A stretch of 64,000 nucleotides of DNA. Origin: Azonexaceae bacterium. GTDB taxonomy: Bacteria > Pseudomonadota > Gammaproteobacteria > Burkholderiales > Rhodocyclaceae. Positions 9,047 to 19,364 of this stretch are shown piece after piece. Made by a program: the position numbers and the translations under genes. Numbering within the stretch: the stretch's first letter is position 1; each line of letters begins with the position of its first letter. The notes beneath the pieces are model-generated. The model made no database searches. It worked only from the letters and a program-made list of their open reading frames with translations, and was not told the origin of the DNA. The stretch is taken from positions 885,764-949,763 of the forward strand of contig JAAXVL010000001.1 of the NCBI GenBank assembly GCA_013335535.1. The letters are read 5' to 3'.

Positions 9047-9793
9047 ATGAAGCGTGAAGAATTGGTGAACTATCTGGACGGGCTATTAATGCCCGGAAAG
9101 TTCCGGGATTATTGCCCAAACGGCCTGCAAGTGGAAGGCAGATCCGAGATTACCCGCATTGTGGCTGGCGTAACGGCCAGTCAGGCGCTGCTTGATGCGG
9201 CCGTCGAACGTGATGCTGATGCCATTCTTGTGCACCACGGCTATTTCTGGAAAGGCGAGGATGGCCGGGTCACCGGTATCCGACGCAAGCGTCTGGCGAC
9301 GCTGCTGGCCAATGACATCAATTTGCTGGCCTATCACCTGCCGCTCGACGCGCACCCGGAGTTCGGCAATAACGCTCAGTTGGCGAGCCGGCTTGGCTGG
9401 GTTCCGGAGGGCCGTTTTGGCGAACAGGATATCGCCTGGCTAGGAACGCTGGCTGAGCCTCGTGACTTGTCGGCGCTGGCGGAGAAAGTGGCGGCGGTTC
9501 TCGGTCGGGAGCCGCTGATCATCGGCGAAGGTGTCCGGCCAATTCGGCGGATCGCCTGGTGCTCCGGCGGAGCACAGGGCTATTTCGAGCAGGCCGTTGC
9601 ACTCGGCGTCGACGCTTTCATGTCCGGTGAAATTTCAGAGCAGACTGTTCATCTGGCCCGCGAGAGCGGGGTGGCCTACTTGGCAGCCGGGCATCACGCC
9701 ACCGAGCGTTACGGGGTTCAGGCGCTGGCCGGGCATCTGGCGCAGCAGTTTGGCATCAACTGCGAATTCGTCGATGTGGATAACCCGGTCTGA
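9047..9793 (+). CDS. Nif3-like dinuclear metal centre protein (YbgI/NIF3 family)
   Basis: A 248-aa protein. The conserved parts are [11 protein letters not shown] near the start, ILVHHGYFW (His63-His64), [21 protein letters not shown] and the C-terminal GHHATERYG. These histidines and acidic residues form the two-metal site of the family. YbgI-type proteins have been linked to GTP cyclohydrolase I type 2 activity, but the cellular role is unclear. The ATG at 9047 is chosen; an in-frame ATG at 9032 would overlap the divergent protease start. Neither has a good ribosome site. Confidence 0.88.
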   Translation: MKREELVNYLDGLLMPGKFRDYCPNGLQVEGRSEITRIVAGVTASQALLDAAVERDADAILVHHGYFWKGEDGRVTGIRRKRLATLLANDINLLAYHLPLDAHPEFGNNAQLASRLGWVPEGRFGEQDIAWLGTLAEPRDLSALAEKVAAVLGREPLIIGEGVRPIRRIAWCSGGAQGYFEQAVALGVDAFMSGEISEQTVHLARESGVAYLAAGHHATERYGVQALAGHLAQQFGINCEFVDVDNPV

Positions 9794-9799
9794 GGTGTC

Positions 9800-11590
9800 T
9801 TAGCTGGGACGTTTGAGGCCGTAGGCATCGACCAGGATGCGCATGAGTAAAGCGATCTCTTCGACGACTTCGAGCGGGAAACCATTGCGCTGTCCCGTCC
9901 GGATATCGTGGACCAAGCTGAATAGGTAGTCGACGCTTTCCTGGGTGCCCCACAGTCGAGCGGCCTTATGGATGACGTGTGGGAAGTCCTCCAGGGTTTT
10001 TAGCCCGGAGATGGGGGTGGTCGAATCATTCCAGGCGGGAATCCCGGCATTGAAGTGGCTACGCATTTTCGCTGCCAGCGCTTCGAACTCTTCGCGCATG
10101 CCGCCCCGGCGGTAGAGGTCGAGCAACATGCTCCACGGCTCAATGCTCTTGGGGAGCGTTTCGTCGATATGTTCCGCCAGTGTCTCGGCGGCACCGCGCA
10201 GGCGTCCGAAGGCGAGCATGATTTCTGCCAGCTCCAGAACAGAGTCCTCATCCTCCATGTTTCCTTCAGTTACTTCGGCTTCCGACAGTTGGGAAACGTC
10301 GCTATCGGGCAAGGTGGGGACCGGAAAATCGGATGTTTCAGGCAGCTGAGGAGCGGCATCCTGTGGCGCCAGTTGAGGCGTAGGTGCCTCGTCAGGCAGC
10401 GGTGTTGCTTGGCCGCCTCCATTCTGGGAAGCGGCGGCACGGTCGCTGGCGAAGCCAAGCGGTGCTCGCGCTTCATTCGGGCGCCGGCGTTGACCAAGAT
10501 AGTGCGCCATACCGAACGAAAAGCCCGCTCCGACACCTGCACTGAGCAGTAACTCGAGCCAGTTGGTTGGTGTTGGAATATTGCTCGCCATGGCAGTGGT
10601 GCTGACGGCTGCTACAGTGGTGGGCGTATTCAACGCTTGCGACAACTGGATGCGGTTCTGTACCTCGATGGCTTTGGTGGCGAGATTGAGAGCCTCGTCC
10701 ATCTTTTCCATTTCGCGTGTGAGTTGGTGCAGGGTGGTTTCGAGTTTGAGGAGTCGTTCCTCTGTTTCGGCGATGGTGGTGAGGCCGGAGTTTCCCTTGC
10801 TGCTGGGGGGCGGAACCTCGGTTGCTGAGCCGAGCACCAGGCGGTCTGCCCCGCTTGGCAGGGCGATGGCAGGGGCCGGCTTGGGTTTGCGCGGCTGAGC
10901 TGGTGGCTTGGCAGATGGCGGTTCGCGATCGCTGACCTGTGTTTCGGCGGTATTCGCAGCCTTCTGGCGTGGCGGCGTACTGCGTGGGCGGGCGGGGATG
11001 CGGACGGTAGTTCCTTCAGGGAGCGGTATGTCGGCATCCAAGCTGGGGTTGGCTCGTTTTAAGGCGGCCAGCAGGCGTTGGCGTTCGGCAGGCGTTGCTG
11101 GCTCTTGGGCGTCGGCGATGCCTTCGAGTGTTTCACCTTCGCGGGCCGCCATCTCGGCGTAGCGGCGGGGTTTATTGGCAGACGGAAAAGCATCTGTGGC
11201 GATCGCACTTTGCGGTAAGGCCATGGGGGCTTCCGGCATCAGCACATACGCGCGCTCGACGTCGTAGCCACAGCCGGCCCGCAGACCGATGGTGAAGATG
11301 GGGTCGCTGATGGAACGGGTGCCGATGATCTGCAGGATATAGGCTTGGCCACGGCGAATCAGGCGTGGTTTCCCGGCAGTGACGACAGGAAGTTCCGATC
11401 CGCGCAAGGCAAGCAGTGAAAAACAGGCGTTAAGTGGCGGTTCGTTGCTGCTGGTCAGGATTGGAACTTCTGCCATCAGCGGCTCGCCGATGCGTGATTG
11501 CAGCGACATTTCACCGAAGCCGATGGCACTGGCTATGGTCGGCGCGAGTGCGGCGCTTAGTGCGAAAATACTGGCTATTTTGTGTCCCAT
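9800..11590 (-). CDS. FimV-like peptidoglycan/pilus-assembly protein
   Basis: A 596-aa protein. Residues 1-22 are a signal peptide, followed by the FimV N-terminal signature (GFGEMSLQSRIGEPLMAEVPI). A LysM-like segment (about 140-195) may bind peptidoglycan. A Pro/Lys-rich linker, a coiled coil (ETEERLLKLETTLHQL region) and one membrane segment (NWLELLLSAGVGAGFSFGM) come next. The cytoplasmic part is Pro/Asp-rich and ends in TPR-like helices (LELAEIMLAFGRLRGA onwards). FimV/HubP proteins organise cell poles and type IV pili. It is shorter than typical FimV (about 900 aa). The relation to the pilin at 23680 is inferred only. Confidence 0.75.
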   Translation of the reverse strand: MGHKIASIFALSAALAPTIASAIGFGEMSLQSRIGEPLMAEVPILTSSNEPPLNACFSLLALRGSELPVVTAGKPRLIRRGQAYILQIIGTRSISDPIFTIGLRAGCGYDVERAYVLMPEAPMALPQSAIATDAFPSANKPRRYAEMAAREGETLEGIADAQEPATPAERQRLLAALKRANPSLDADIPLPEGTTVRIPARPRSTPPRQKAANTAETQVSDREPPSAKPPAQPRKPKPAPAIALPSGADRLVLGSATEVPPPSSKGNSGLTTIAETEERLLKLETTLHQLTREMEKMDEALNLATKAIEVQNRIQLSQALNTPTTVAAVSTTAMASNIPTPTNWLELLLSAGVGAGFSFGMAHYLGQRRRPNEARAPLGFASDRAAASQNGGGQATPLPDEAPTPQLAPQDAAPQLPETSDFPVPTLPDSDVSQLSEAEVTEGNMEDEDSVLELAEIMLAFGRLRGAAETLAEHIDETLPKSIEPWSMLLDLYRRGGMREEFEALAAKMRSHFNAGIPAWNDSTTPISGLKTLEDFPHVIHKAARLWGTQESVDYLFSLVHDIRTGQRNGFPLEVVEEIALLMRILVDAYGLKRPS

Positions 11591-11695
11591 GATGCTTCTC
11601 GCGATTCGTTTTGTACTTTTTTGAAATCTAACACTTTAGGCATAGATGTGCGGTGAAATATTCCACACTTCAATTGGAAACAGGAGGTCTTGATC

Positions 11696-12397
11696 ATGAA
11701 CTTTGTTTTTGCCCCGCATCCCATTGCCAGCGTGCCGATTGCCGGTAGTGAGCAGCTTTTTCCGGTGCGCCGCATTTTTTGTGTTGGTCGCAACTATGCC
11801 GAGCATGCCCGTGAAATGGGGGCCGCCGATCAGGCAGATGGGCGGGAGCCGCCATTTTTCTTCACCAAGCCAGCCGATGCGCTGGTCTGCGGGGTTGGCG
11901 AGTTACCGGTGAAATATCCGCCGCTGACCAAGAACCTGCACCACGAAATCGAAATGGTGGTTGCGCTAGGTGCCGGTGGCGAGAATGTTCCGGTCGACGC
12001 GGCTCAGAGTCTAATTTTCGGCTATGCGGTTGGGCTCGATCTGACGCGTCGGGATATCCAGGCGCGGGCGAAAGAGAAGAGCCATCCGTGGGATATGAGC
12101 AAGGGCTTCGATCATTCGGCGGTGGCCAGTGAAATCAACCCGACATCGGCTTGCGGGCACCCGCGAACCGGGCGCATCTGGCTGACGGTGAATGGTCAGC
12201 TTCGCCAGCAGGGAGATTTGTCCGAGATGATGTGGAAGGTGCCCGACATTATTGCCAACCTGTCGACAATGGTTCGTCTCGAGGCTGGTGATTTGATCTA
12301 TACCGGTACGCCGGCCGGCGTCGGTCCGCTGCAGATCGGTGACGTACTGGAGGCGGGTGTTGACGGTGTTGGGAACCTGAGCGCCCGCATCGTCTGA
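11696..12397 (+). CDS. fumarylacetoacetate hydrolase (FAH) family protein
   Basis: A 233-aa single-domain FAH protein. RIFCVGRNYAEHAREMG is the N-terminal signature, and HHEIEMVVALG (Glu84, Glu86) provides metal ligands along with an Asp in YAVGLDLTRRD. YTGTPAGVGP near the end is the usual substrate loop. Members hydrolyse or decarboxylate beta-diketo acids in aromatic degradation. The ATG at 11696 is 8 bp after AGGAGG; an in-frame TTG at 11690 is too close to it. It is convergent with paaK, and a shared role in aromatic catabolism is plausible but not shown. Confidence 0.9.
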   Translation: MNFVFAPHPIASVPIAGSEQLFPVRRIFCVGRNYAEHAREMGAADQADGREPPFFFTKPADALVCGVGELPVKYPPLTKNLHHEIEMVVALGAGGENVPVDAAQSLIFGYAVGLDLTRRDIQARAKEKSHPWDMSKGFDHSAVASEINPTSACGHPRTGRIWLTVNGQLRQQGDLSEMMWKVPDIIANLSTMVRLEAGDLIYTGTPAGVGPLQIGDVLEAGVDGVGNLSARIV

Positions 12398-12433
12398 AAT
12401 GGATCGTCCCGTCGATGAGCGGGGCGTCCTGGA

Positions 12434-13729
12434 TTATTTCGGCCGCTTGTCGATGACCCGCTTTGCCTTGCCGATCGAGCGCTCGACGCCGCCTTCCTCG
12501 ACGATGTCGATCTTGGCCGAGATACCGATGTAGGACTTGATGTGGTGCTGCAGGTCGTGCGCGACGAATTCCTTTTCGGCGCCGCTGGCAAACTGGTGCT
12601 CGCGCTTCAGTTCGACATTGACCTTCATCGAGTCGAGGTGGCCGTCGCGGCTGACTTCGATGACGTAATGCGGCGACAGCTTCGGTTGCCTGAGGATGAG
12701 CTCCTCGATCTGCGACGGGAAGACATTGACGCCGCGAATGATCAGCATGTCGTCCGAGCGGCCGGTGATCTTGCCGATGCGGCGCATGGCGCGCGAGGTC
12801 GGGGCGAGCAGGCGGGTCAGGTCGCGCGTGCGGTAGCGGATGACCGGCATCGCTTCCTTGGTCAGCGAGGTGAAGACGAGTTCGCCCTGGCTGCCTTCGG
12901 GCAGCACTTCGCCGGTGACAGGGTCAATAATTTCTGGGTAGAAGTGGTCTTCCCAGATGACCGGGCCGTCCTTGCTTTCAGCGCATTCATTGGCGACGCC
13001 CGGGCCGATGACTTCGGACAGGCCGTAGATGTCGATGGCGTCGATGCCGAAGGCGTTCTCGATTTCGCCGCGCATGGCGTCGGTCCACGGTTCGGCGCCG
13101 TGGATGCCGATGCGCAACTCGGTGCTGCGCGGGTCAATGCCCTGGCGACGGAATTCGTCGGCGATGTTGAGCATGTACGACGGCGTGACCATGATGATGT
13201 TCGGCTTGAAGTCACAGATCAGCTGGACCTGCTTTTCGGTCTGCCCGCCGGACATTGGAATGACCGTGCAGCCCAGTCGTTCGGCCCCGTAGTGGGCGCC
13301 CAGACCGCCGGTAAACAACCCGTAGCCGTAGGCGACATGGACAATATCGCCGGGCCGGCCGCCCGAGGCGTAGATCGAACGGGCGATGAGGTCGGCCCAG
13401 GTGTCGATGTCCTTCTGCGTGTAGCCAACGACGGTCGGCTTGCCGGTCGTGCCGCTTGAGGCGTGAATGCGCGCCACCTTTTCGCGCGGCACGGCGAACA
13501 TGTTGTACGGGTAGTTGTCGCGCAGATCCTGCTTGGTCGTGAACGGAAACTTGCTCAGGTCGGCCAGCGATTTCAGGTCGTCCGGATGGACGCCGGCGGC
13601 GTCGAATTTGGCTTTGTAATACGGCACGTTCTGATAAACGTGGTTCAGCGTCCACTTCAGGCGCTCGGTTTGCAGGGCGACGATTTCGTCGCGGCTGGCG
13701 TTTTCTATGGCGTGCAGGCCCAGGCTCAT
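12434..13729 (-). CDS. paaK: phenylacetate-CoA ligase
   Basis: A 431-aa AMP-forming ligase that activates phenylacetate to phenylacetyl-CoA. The P-loop SSGTTGKPT is at residues 91-99; YGLSEVIGPGVANEC and RYRTRDLTRL are adenylation motifs, and GRSDDMLIIRGVNVFPSQIEE is the hinge region that starts the C-terminal domain. The start is supported by GGAGGGAGAG upstream; a longer frame from 13795 adds 22 unrelated residues. No other paa gene is nearby, so it may serve anaerobic or salvage activation. Confidence 0.95.
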   Translation of the reverse strand: MSLGLHAIENASRDEIVALQTERLKWTLNHVYQNVPYYKAKFDAAGVHPDDLKSLADLSKFPFTTKQDLRDNYPYNMFAVPREKVARIHASSGTTGKPTVVGYTQKDIDTWADLIARSIYASGGRPGDIVHVAYGYGLFTGGLGAHYGAERLGCTVIPMSGGQTEKQVQLICDFKPNIIMVTPSYMLNIADEFRRQGIDPRSTELRIGIHGAEPWTDAMRGEIENAFGIDAIDIYGLSEVIGPGVANECAESKDGPVIWEDHFYPEIIDPVTGEVLPEGSQGELVFTSLTKEAMPVIRYRTRDLTRLLAPTSRAMRRIGKITGRSDDMLIIRGVNVFPSQIEELILRQPKLSPHYVIEVSRDGHLDSMKVNVELKREHQFASGAEKEFVAHDLQHHIKSYIGISAKIDIVEEGGVERSIGKAKRVIDKRPK

Positions 13730-13804
13730 TGTTCTCTCCCTCCGGAACCATAAATTCTGAAGCGGCAGCCGGGGAGGACGGTTGAGACAGATCAACTGTG
13801 CCCG

Positions 13805-13841
13805 ATTTTAATTTTGGCCTTTTTTTCCGGTTGACCGTGGC
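13805..13841 (+). repeat. dispersed repeat, copy 2 (intergenic, paaK-MATE)
   Basis: AATTTTGGCC, a T-run of seven and TTCCGGTTGACCGTGG. This is a nearly full-length copy between divergent genes. In the forward frame it would read NFGLFFRLTV. Confidence 0.8.
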
Positions 13842-13888
13842 AACGGGCTGCCAGGCCGGCTGGCCGCCTTGTGCGACAATCCCGCCCC

Positions 13889-15229
13889 ATGTTTCGCGCC
13901 GCCGCGCGTGGCCTGATGGCCCACGCCCTCCCCATCCTGATCGCCCAGCTCTCCTCCATCGGCATGATGGTGGTCGATACCGCCGTGCTCGGCCATGTCA
14001 GTTCGCTCGATCTGGCTGCCGTGGCAATCGGTGGCGGCATCCACGTGTCGATCGTCTTCGCGCTGGTTGGCATAGTCCAGGCAGTGTCGCCGCTCGTCGC
14101 CCACCTGCATGGCGCCGGGCGCGATGACGAGGTGGCCGGCGTTCTCCAGCAAGGTTTCTGGCTTGCCATGCTGCTCGCCGTGCCGGGCATCGCGTTCCTG
14201 ACCCATCCCGGCGCCGTGCTCGGCATGGCCGACATGGATGCGGCGGTCGAGGCCAAGGTTCGCCAGTATCTCGCCCTGCTGGCCTGGGGTTTGCCGGCTT
14301 CGCTGTTCTATCGGACGTTCTGGGCTTTCTGCAATGCCTTGGGCAAGCCGCGGGTGCTCATGGGTATCGGGCTGTTCAGCCTGGCCCTGCATGCACTGCT
14401 GGCCTGGGGCTTCGCGTTGCAGGGCTGGTTGGGCGAACCGCTCGGCGTCGTTGGCTGCGCGCTGTCTAACATTTTGATTGGCTGGCTGGCCTGTGTCAGC
14501 GCTGGCGCCTATCTCGCCTTCGGGCCGCTTGGGCAACGCTATCGGCCATTCTCACAATGGCAGTTGCCGCACTGGGCCACCTGGCGCGAACTGCTGCGCA
14601 TTGGCGTGCCGATGGGTTTGTCCAATCTGGTTGAAATCACCTCGTTCACGCTGATCGCGCTGTTCGTTGCTTCGCTCGGGGCAACGGTGGTGGCCGGCCA
14701 TCGCATCGTCGCCAATCTGTCGGCGCTGATCTACATGATGCCGCTGTCGCTCGGCATCGCCACCATGGCTGCCGTTGGTCAGGCCGTTGGCGCGCACGAT
14801 GCGGTGCGAGCGAGGGCAACCATACGGGCCGGGTTGATCCTGGCTGGTGCGTCGTCTTCCGCTGTCGGTCTTCTGCTCTGGCTCTCGGCCGAACCGCTGG
14901 TCGCTGCGTATACCGATGACCCAGCGGTCCGCGCCGTGGCCATGAGCCTCATTGTCTATGTCGCCATCTATCAGTTTTTCGATGCGCTGCAGACCATCGC
15001 CGGCCACGTTTTGCGAGCCTACCGGGTGACTTTCGTACCGATGCTGGTCCAGATATTCTGCTTCTGGGGAGTTGGCCTGCTCGGTGGCGCCTGGCTCTGT
15101 TATCGCTGGGCAACGCCGCTCGGTGTTGCCGGCTTCTGGCTGGCGTCCGCGCTCAGTCTGCTGCTCGCCGCGGCGATGCTGCTCCCCCTGCTGCGCAAGG
15201 TGGTAGTGGCGACGGAATCATTCCCATAA
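13889..15229 (+). CDS. MATE-family multidrug/cation antiporter
   Basis: A 446-aa protein with about 12 membrane helices in two homologous halves, as in NorM-type pumps that export cationic drugs with Na+ or H+. Family motifs include ALPILIAQLSSIGMMVVDTAVLG near the N-terminus and VPMGLSNLVEITSF in the second half. The ATG at 13889 is preferred; an in-frame GTG at 13871 would add six residues. No clear ribosome site is present at either. It stands alone, facing away from paaK. Confidence 0.92.
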   Translation: MFRAAARGLMAHALPILIAQLSSIGMMVVDTAVLGHVSSLDLAAVAIGGGIHVSIVFALVGIVQAVSPLVAHLHGAGRDDEVAGVLQQGFWLAMLLAVPGIAFLTHPGAVLGMADMDAAVEAKVRQYLALLAWGLPASLFYRTFWAFCNALGKPRVLMGIGLFSLALHALLAWGFALQGWLGEPLGVVGCALSNILIGWLACVSAGAYLAFGPLGQRYRPFSQWQLPHWATWRELLRIGVPMGLSNLVEITSFTLIALFVASLGATVVAGHRIVANLSALIYMMPLSLGIATMAAVGQAVGAHDAVRARATIRAGLILAGASSSAVGLLLWLSAEPLVAAYTDDPAVRAVAMSLIVYVAIYQFFDALQTIAGHVLRAYRVTFVPMLVQIFCFWGVGLLGGAWLCYRWATPLGVAGFWLASALSLLLAAAMLLPLLRKVVVATESFP

Positions 15230-15365
15230 TTATGAATTTCGGCCTGCCGAGATTGTTAACGTCTGTGGTAAGATTTTGAGTTCAAGCCGGTATAACCGGG
15301 TGGGGTCGGGGGAAGTTTCGGCCACTGCTCATTGCTCGCAACTCAACTAAACGCAAGGAAAGCGC

Positions 15366-16526
<1,161 letters not shown>

Positions 16527-16537
16527 GGAGCTATTGA

Positions 16538-17431
16538 ATGTCCATTTTCATCAATAAGAACACCCGCATCATCACCCAGGGCATCACCGGTAAGACCGGC
16601 CAGTTCCACACGGAAAAGTGCCAGGAATACGCAAACGGCAAAGAATGCTTCGTTGCTGGCGTGAACCCGAAGAAGGCTGGCGAAAGCATCTTCAATATTC
16701 CTATCTTCGGTTCCGTCAAGGAAGCTGCGGCCGAAACCGGTGCTACCGTTTCCGTCATCTACGTGCCGCCTCCGGGTGCTGCCGCTGCGATCTGGGAAGC
16801 TGTTGAGGCCGACCTCGATCTGGCCATCTGTATTACCGAAGGCATTCCTGTTCGCGACATGCTGATCCTGCGCAACAAGATGAAGGAAAAGGAAGCCAAG
16901 GGCGGCAAGAAGACCCTGCTGCTCGGCCCGAACTGCCCTGGTCTGATTACCCCGGACGAAGTGAAGATCGGCATCATGCCGGGTCACATCCACCGCAAGG
17001 GTCGCATCGGCGTCGTTTCCCGTTCCGGCACCCTGACCTACGAAGCCGTTGGCCAGCTGACCGAAATTGGTCTCGGCCAGTCGTCTGCCGTCGGTATCGG
17101 TGGTGACCCGATCAACGGTCTGAAGCACATCGACGTCATGAAGGCCTTCAACGACGATCCGGATACAGACGCGGTCATCATGATCGGCGAAATCGGCGGT
17201 CCTGACGAAGCCGAAGCCGCCATGTGGTGCAAGGAAAACATGAAGAAGCCTATCGTTGGCTTCATCGCTGGTGTTACCGCTCCTGCCGGCAAGCGCATGG
17301 GTCACGCTGGTGCGTTGATCTCCGGCGGTGCCGACACGGCTGATGCCAAGCTGGAAATCATGGAAGCCTGTGGTTTCACCGTGACGCGCAACCCGTCCGA
17401 AATGGCCAAGCTGCTCAAGGCCTTGCTGTAA
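16538..17431 (+). CDS. sucD: succinyl-CoA synthetase alpha subunit
   Basis: A 297-aa CoA-binding subunit. The phosphorylated His256 lies in KRMGHAGALISGG. ITGKTGQFHTE and GVNPKKAG mark the CoA-binding Rossmann domain, and LLGPNCPGLI is the second domain signature. An AAGGAGC ribosome site precedes the ATG. It ends the sucCD operon at a strong terminator at 17452-17480. Confidence 0.97.
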   Translation: MSIFINKNTRIITQGITGKTGQFHTEKCQEYANGKECFVAGVNPKKAGESIFNIPIFGSVKEAAAETGATVSVIYVPPPGAAAAIWEAVEADLDLAICITEGIPVRDMLILRNKMKEKEAKGGKKTLLLGPNCPGLITPDEVKIGIMPGHIHRKGRIGVVSRSGTLTYEAVGQLTEIGLGQSSAVGIGGDPINGLKHIDVMKAFNDDPDTDAVIMIGEIGGPDEAEAAMWCKENMKKPIVGFIAGVTAPAGKRMGHAGALISGGADTADAKLEIMEACGFTVTRNPSEMAKLLKALL

Positions 17432-17451
17432 AATTCGAGCCTAGCTCAACC

Positions 17452-17480
17452 AAAAAGGCGGGCCTCGTGTCCGCCTTTTT
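17452..17480 (+). terminator. intrinsic terminator after sucCD
   Basis: AAAAAGGCGG and CCGCCTTTTT form a 10-bp stem around a 9-nt loop, ending in a T-run. The next gene's ATG is only 14 bp further on. Confidence 0.88.
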
Positions 17481-17494
17481 TTCGCCTGGTTTTT

Positions 17495-18196
17495 ATGGAA
17501 ATTGATTTAACTTCTGCCGTTTTCTGGGTTGCCGTCGGCCAGATCATCCTGATCGATATCGTGCTTTCTGGTGACAACGCGGTGGTCATCGCACTGGCCT
17601 GCCGCAATCTTTCCCCAGAGCAGCGGCGGACCGGTATTTTCTGGGGCATCGCCGGGGCGGTCAGCCTGCGCGTCGTGCTCACTGTGTTTGCCGCGCTGGT
17701 CATGAACCTGCCGTGGCTCAAGCTCGTTGGCGGCCTGCTGCTGGTATGGATTGCCGTCAAGCTCATGCTGCCGGAAGACGAGGAGGGGCACGACATCGAG
17801 TCGTCGGCCAATCTCTGGGGGGCGGTCAAGACCATCGTCGTCGCCGACTTTGTCATGAGTCTCGACAACGTCATCGCGGTGGCTGGCGCGGCGCATGGCA
17901 GCCTGGCCTTGCTGCTTTTCGGGCTGGCCGTCAGCATCCCGCTCATCGTCTGGTCGAGCCAGCTGATCCTGCACTGGATGGAACGTTTTCCGTCCATCGT
18001 GCTGCTTGGTGCCGGTTTGCTGGGTTACGTAGCGGGACAAATGATATTTTCCGATCCGGGCGTTACCGCCATCCTCCCGCCGTTGCCAGTATGGTCAGCC
18101 AAGGCCGCTGGGGTGGTGGGCGCGCTATTGGTCGTCATTGTCGGACGCTGGCTGGAGCGACGGATTCTCGCCCGCCAGGACGTCACCATCGTTTAG
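17495..18196 (+). CDS. TerC-family integral membrane protein (YjbE-like)
   Basis: A 233-aa protein with about seven membrane helices and the two acidic family motifs SGDNAVVIAL (Asp27) and SLDNVIAVAGA (about 126). TerC-family proteins are associated with manganese export and metal loading of exported enzymes; tellurite resistance is the historical name. There is no recognisable Shine-Dalgarno sequence, because the start lies just past the sucD terminator. It is followed 9 bp later by the ornithine cyclodeaminase-like gene. Confidence 0.92.
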   Translation: MEIDLTSAVFWVAVGQIILIDIVLSGDNAVVIALACRNLSPEQRRTGIFWGIAGAVSLRVVLTVFAALVMNLPWLKLVGGLLLVWIAVKLMLPEDEEGHDIESSANLWGAVKTIVVADFVMSLDNVIAVAGAAHGSLALLLFGLAVSIPLIVWSSQLILHWMERFPSIVLLGAGLLGYVAGQMIFSDPGVTAILPPLPVWSAKAAGVVGALLVVIVGRWLERRILARQDVTIV

Positions 18197-18205
18197 GGGA
18201 AAATC

Positions 18206-19162
18206 GTGGCCTTGTTTCTTTCGGAAAATGACGTAAAAAACCTGTTGACCGTGGAAATGGCCCTGGAAGCGGTCGAGTCGGCGCATCGTGACCTGGCCAA
18301 CGGCCTGGCCATCGATACCCCGCGGGCGCGTAGCCGTCTGCCGCAGACAGTGCTGCACATTCTGCAGGGTGCGCTTCCGGCGCAAGGAGTGATCGGCTAC
18401 AAGGCCTACACCAGCAACAAGAGCGGCAACCGTTTTCTGGTCCATCTGTTCGACGCGGCGACAGGGCGGCTCAAGGCTGTCATCGAGGCTGATTATCTGG
18501 GCATGATCCGCACGGGCGCAGCAAGTGGCGTCGCCGCCCGCTGGCTGGCGCGGCCCGACGCTGCCGTGGCCGGCGTGTTTGGCGCCGGCTGGCAGGCTGA
18601 AGGCCATGTTCGGGCGATCTGTTCGGCTCTCCCGCTGGAGCGCGTCAAGGTCTACAGCCGCAAGGCTGACAAGCTGCAGGATTTCTGCCGGCGCATGAGC
18701 GAAGCGACGGGTGTCGCCGTCGAGTCGGCCGATAGCGCCGAAGAAACTGTGCGCGGCAGCGACGTCATCGGTACGGTGACGACAGCGGCCCTGCCACTTT
18801 TCGACGCCGCCTGGCTGGAGCCCGGCGCTCACATCAACGCAGCAGGTTCCAATTCGCTGATTCGGCAAGAGTTGTCGGAGGCGGCCATTCGTCGCTGCGA
18901 TCTGGTCACCGTCGATGCGGTACCGACGGCGCTGGCTGAGGCTGGTGACCTGCTCCCCTTGCTGGAGAAGGGGCGCCTGCATTCCCGCCTGTTGGTCGAG
19001 CTCGGTGAGGTGATCATCGGGCGCCATGCCGGTCGGACGTCGGCCGAGCAGATCACGCTGTTTGAGTCGCAGGGAATGGCCATTCAGGATCTTGCCGTGG
19101 CGTTGCGTGTGCTGGCGGCGGCCGAGGCCAGCGGGCTGGGTCGCCAAATGCCCATGGAATGA
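18206..19162 (+). CDS. ornithine cyclodeaminase / mu-crystallin family NAD(P)-dependent enzyme
   Basis: A 318-aa protein of standard length. The N-terminal ENDVKNLLTVEMALEAVE is the family start, MIRTGAASGVAARWLA (about 102-117) is the substrate helix, and GVFGAGWQAEGHVRAI is the dinucleotide-binding turn. Members include ornithine cyclodeaminase, alanine dehydrogenase and ketimine reductase, so the substrate cannot be named. It starts with GTG behind AGGGGAAA and is probably co-transcribed with the TerC gene. Confidence 0.92.
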   Translation: MALFLSENDVKNLLTVEMALEAVESAHRDLANGLAIDTPRARSRLPQTVLHILQGALPAQGVIGYKAYTSNKSGNRFLVHLFDAATGRLKAVIEADYLGMIRTGAASGVAARWLARPDAAVAGVFGAGWQAEGHVRAICSALPLERVKVYSRKADKLQDFCRRMSEATGVAVESADSAEETVRGSDVIGTVTTAALPLFDAAWLEPGAHINAAGSNSLIRQELSEAAIRRCDLVTVDAVPTALAEAGDLLPLLEKGRLHSRLLVELGEVIIGRHAGRTSAEQITLFESQGMAIQDLAVALRVLAAAEASGLGRQMPME

Positions 19163-19194
19163 GGTTTGACCGAAACGCAACGACAGGTAAGAAT

Positions 19195-19210
19195 GTCACG
19201 ATTTTGTGAC
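19195..19210. promoter_or_regulatory. perfect inverted repeat GTCAC-N6-GTGAC
   Basis: A symmetric site in the 202-bp gap before the PP2C gene, 155 bp upstream of its start. The half-sites are in the opposite order to a CRP site. It could bind a dimeric regulator; none is identified. Confidence 0.3.
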
Positions 19211-19364
19211 TCCAATTCCTAGGGGGCACAGCCATTTGCGGAGAAAGCATGTTCGGGGGAGCGAGGCATTCAGCAGCGATATATCGCGGGACACGAGCGG
19301 GTCCGCCGATGCTTTTAGCTGAACATCCGATGTGCCGCACATCTCTTTCGACAGAGTTTCCCTG

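Noticed and set aside
18236-18260. AAAAAACCTGTTGACCGTGGAAA resembles the dispersed repeat (13 matching bases).
   Set aside because: It encodes NLLTVEMAL, the conserved N-terminus of ornithine cyclodeaminase-family proteins, and the left half of the repeat is missing. A chance match.
19195-19210. GTCAC-N6-GTGAC considered as a CRP site.
   Set aside because: Half-sites are in the reverse order to TGTGA-N6-TCACA; listed only as an unassigned inverted repeat.
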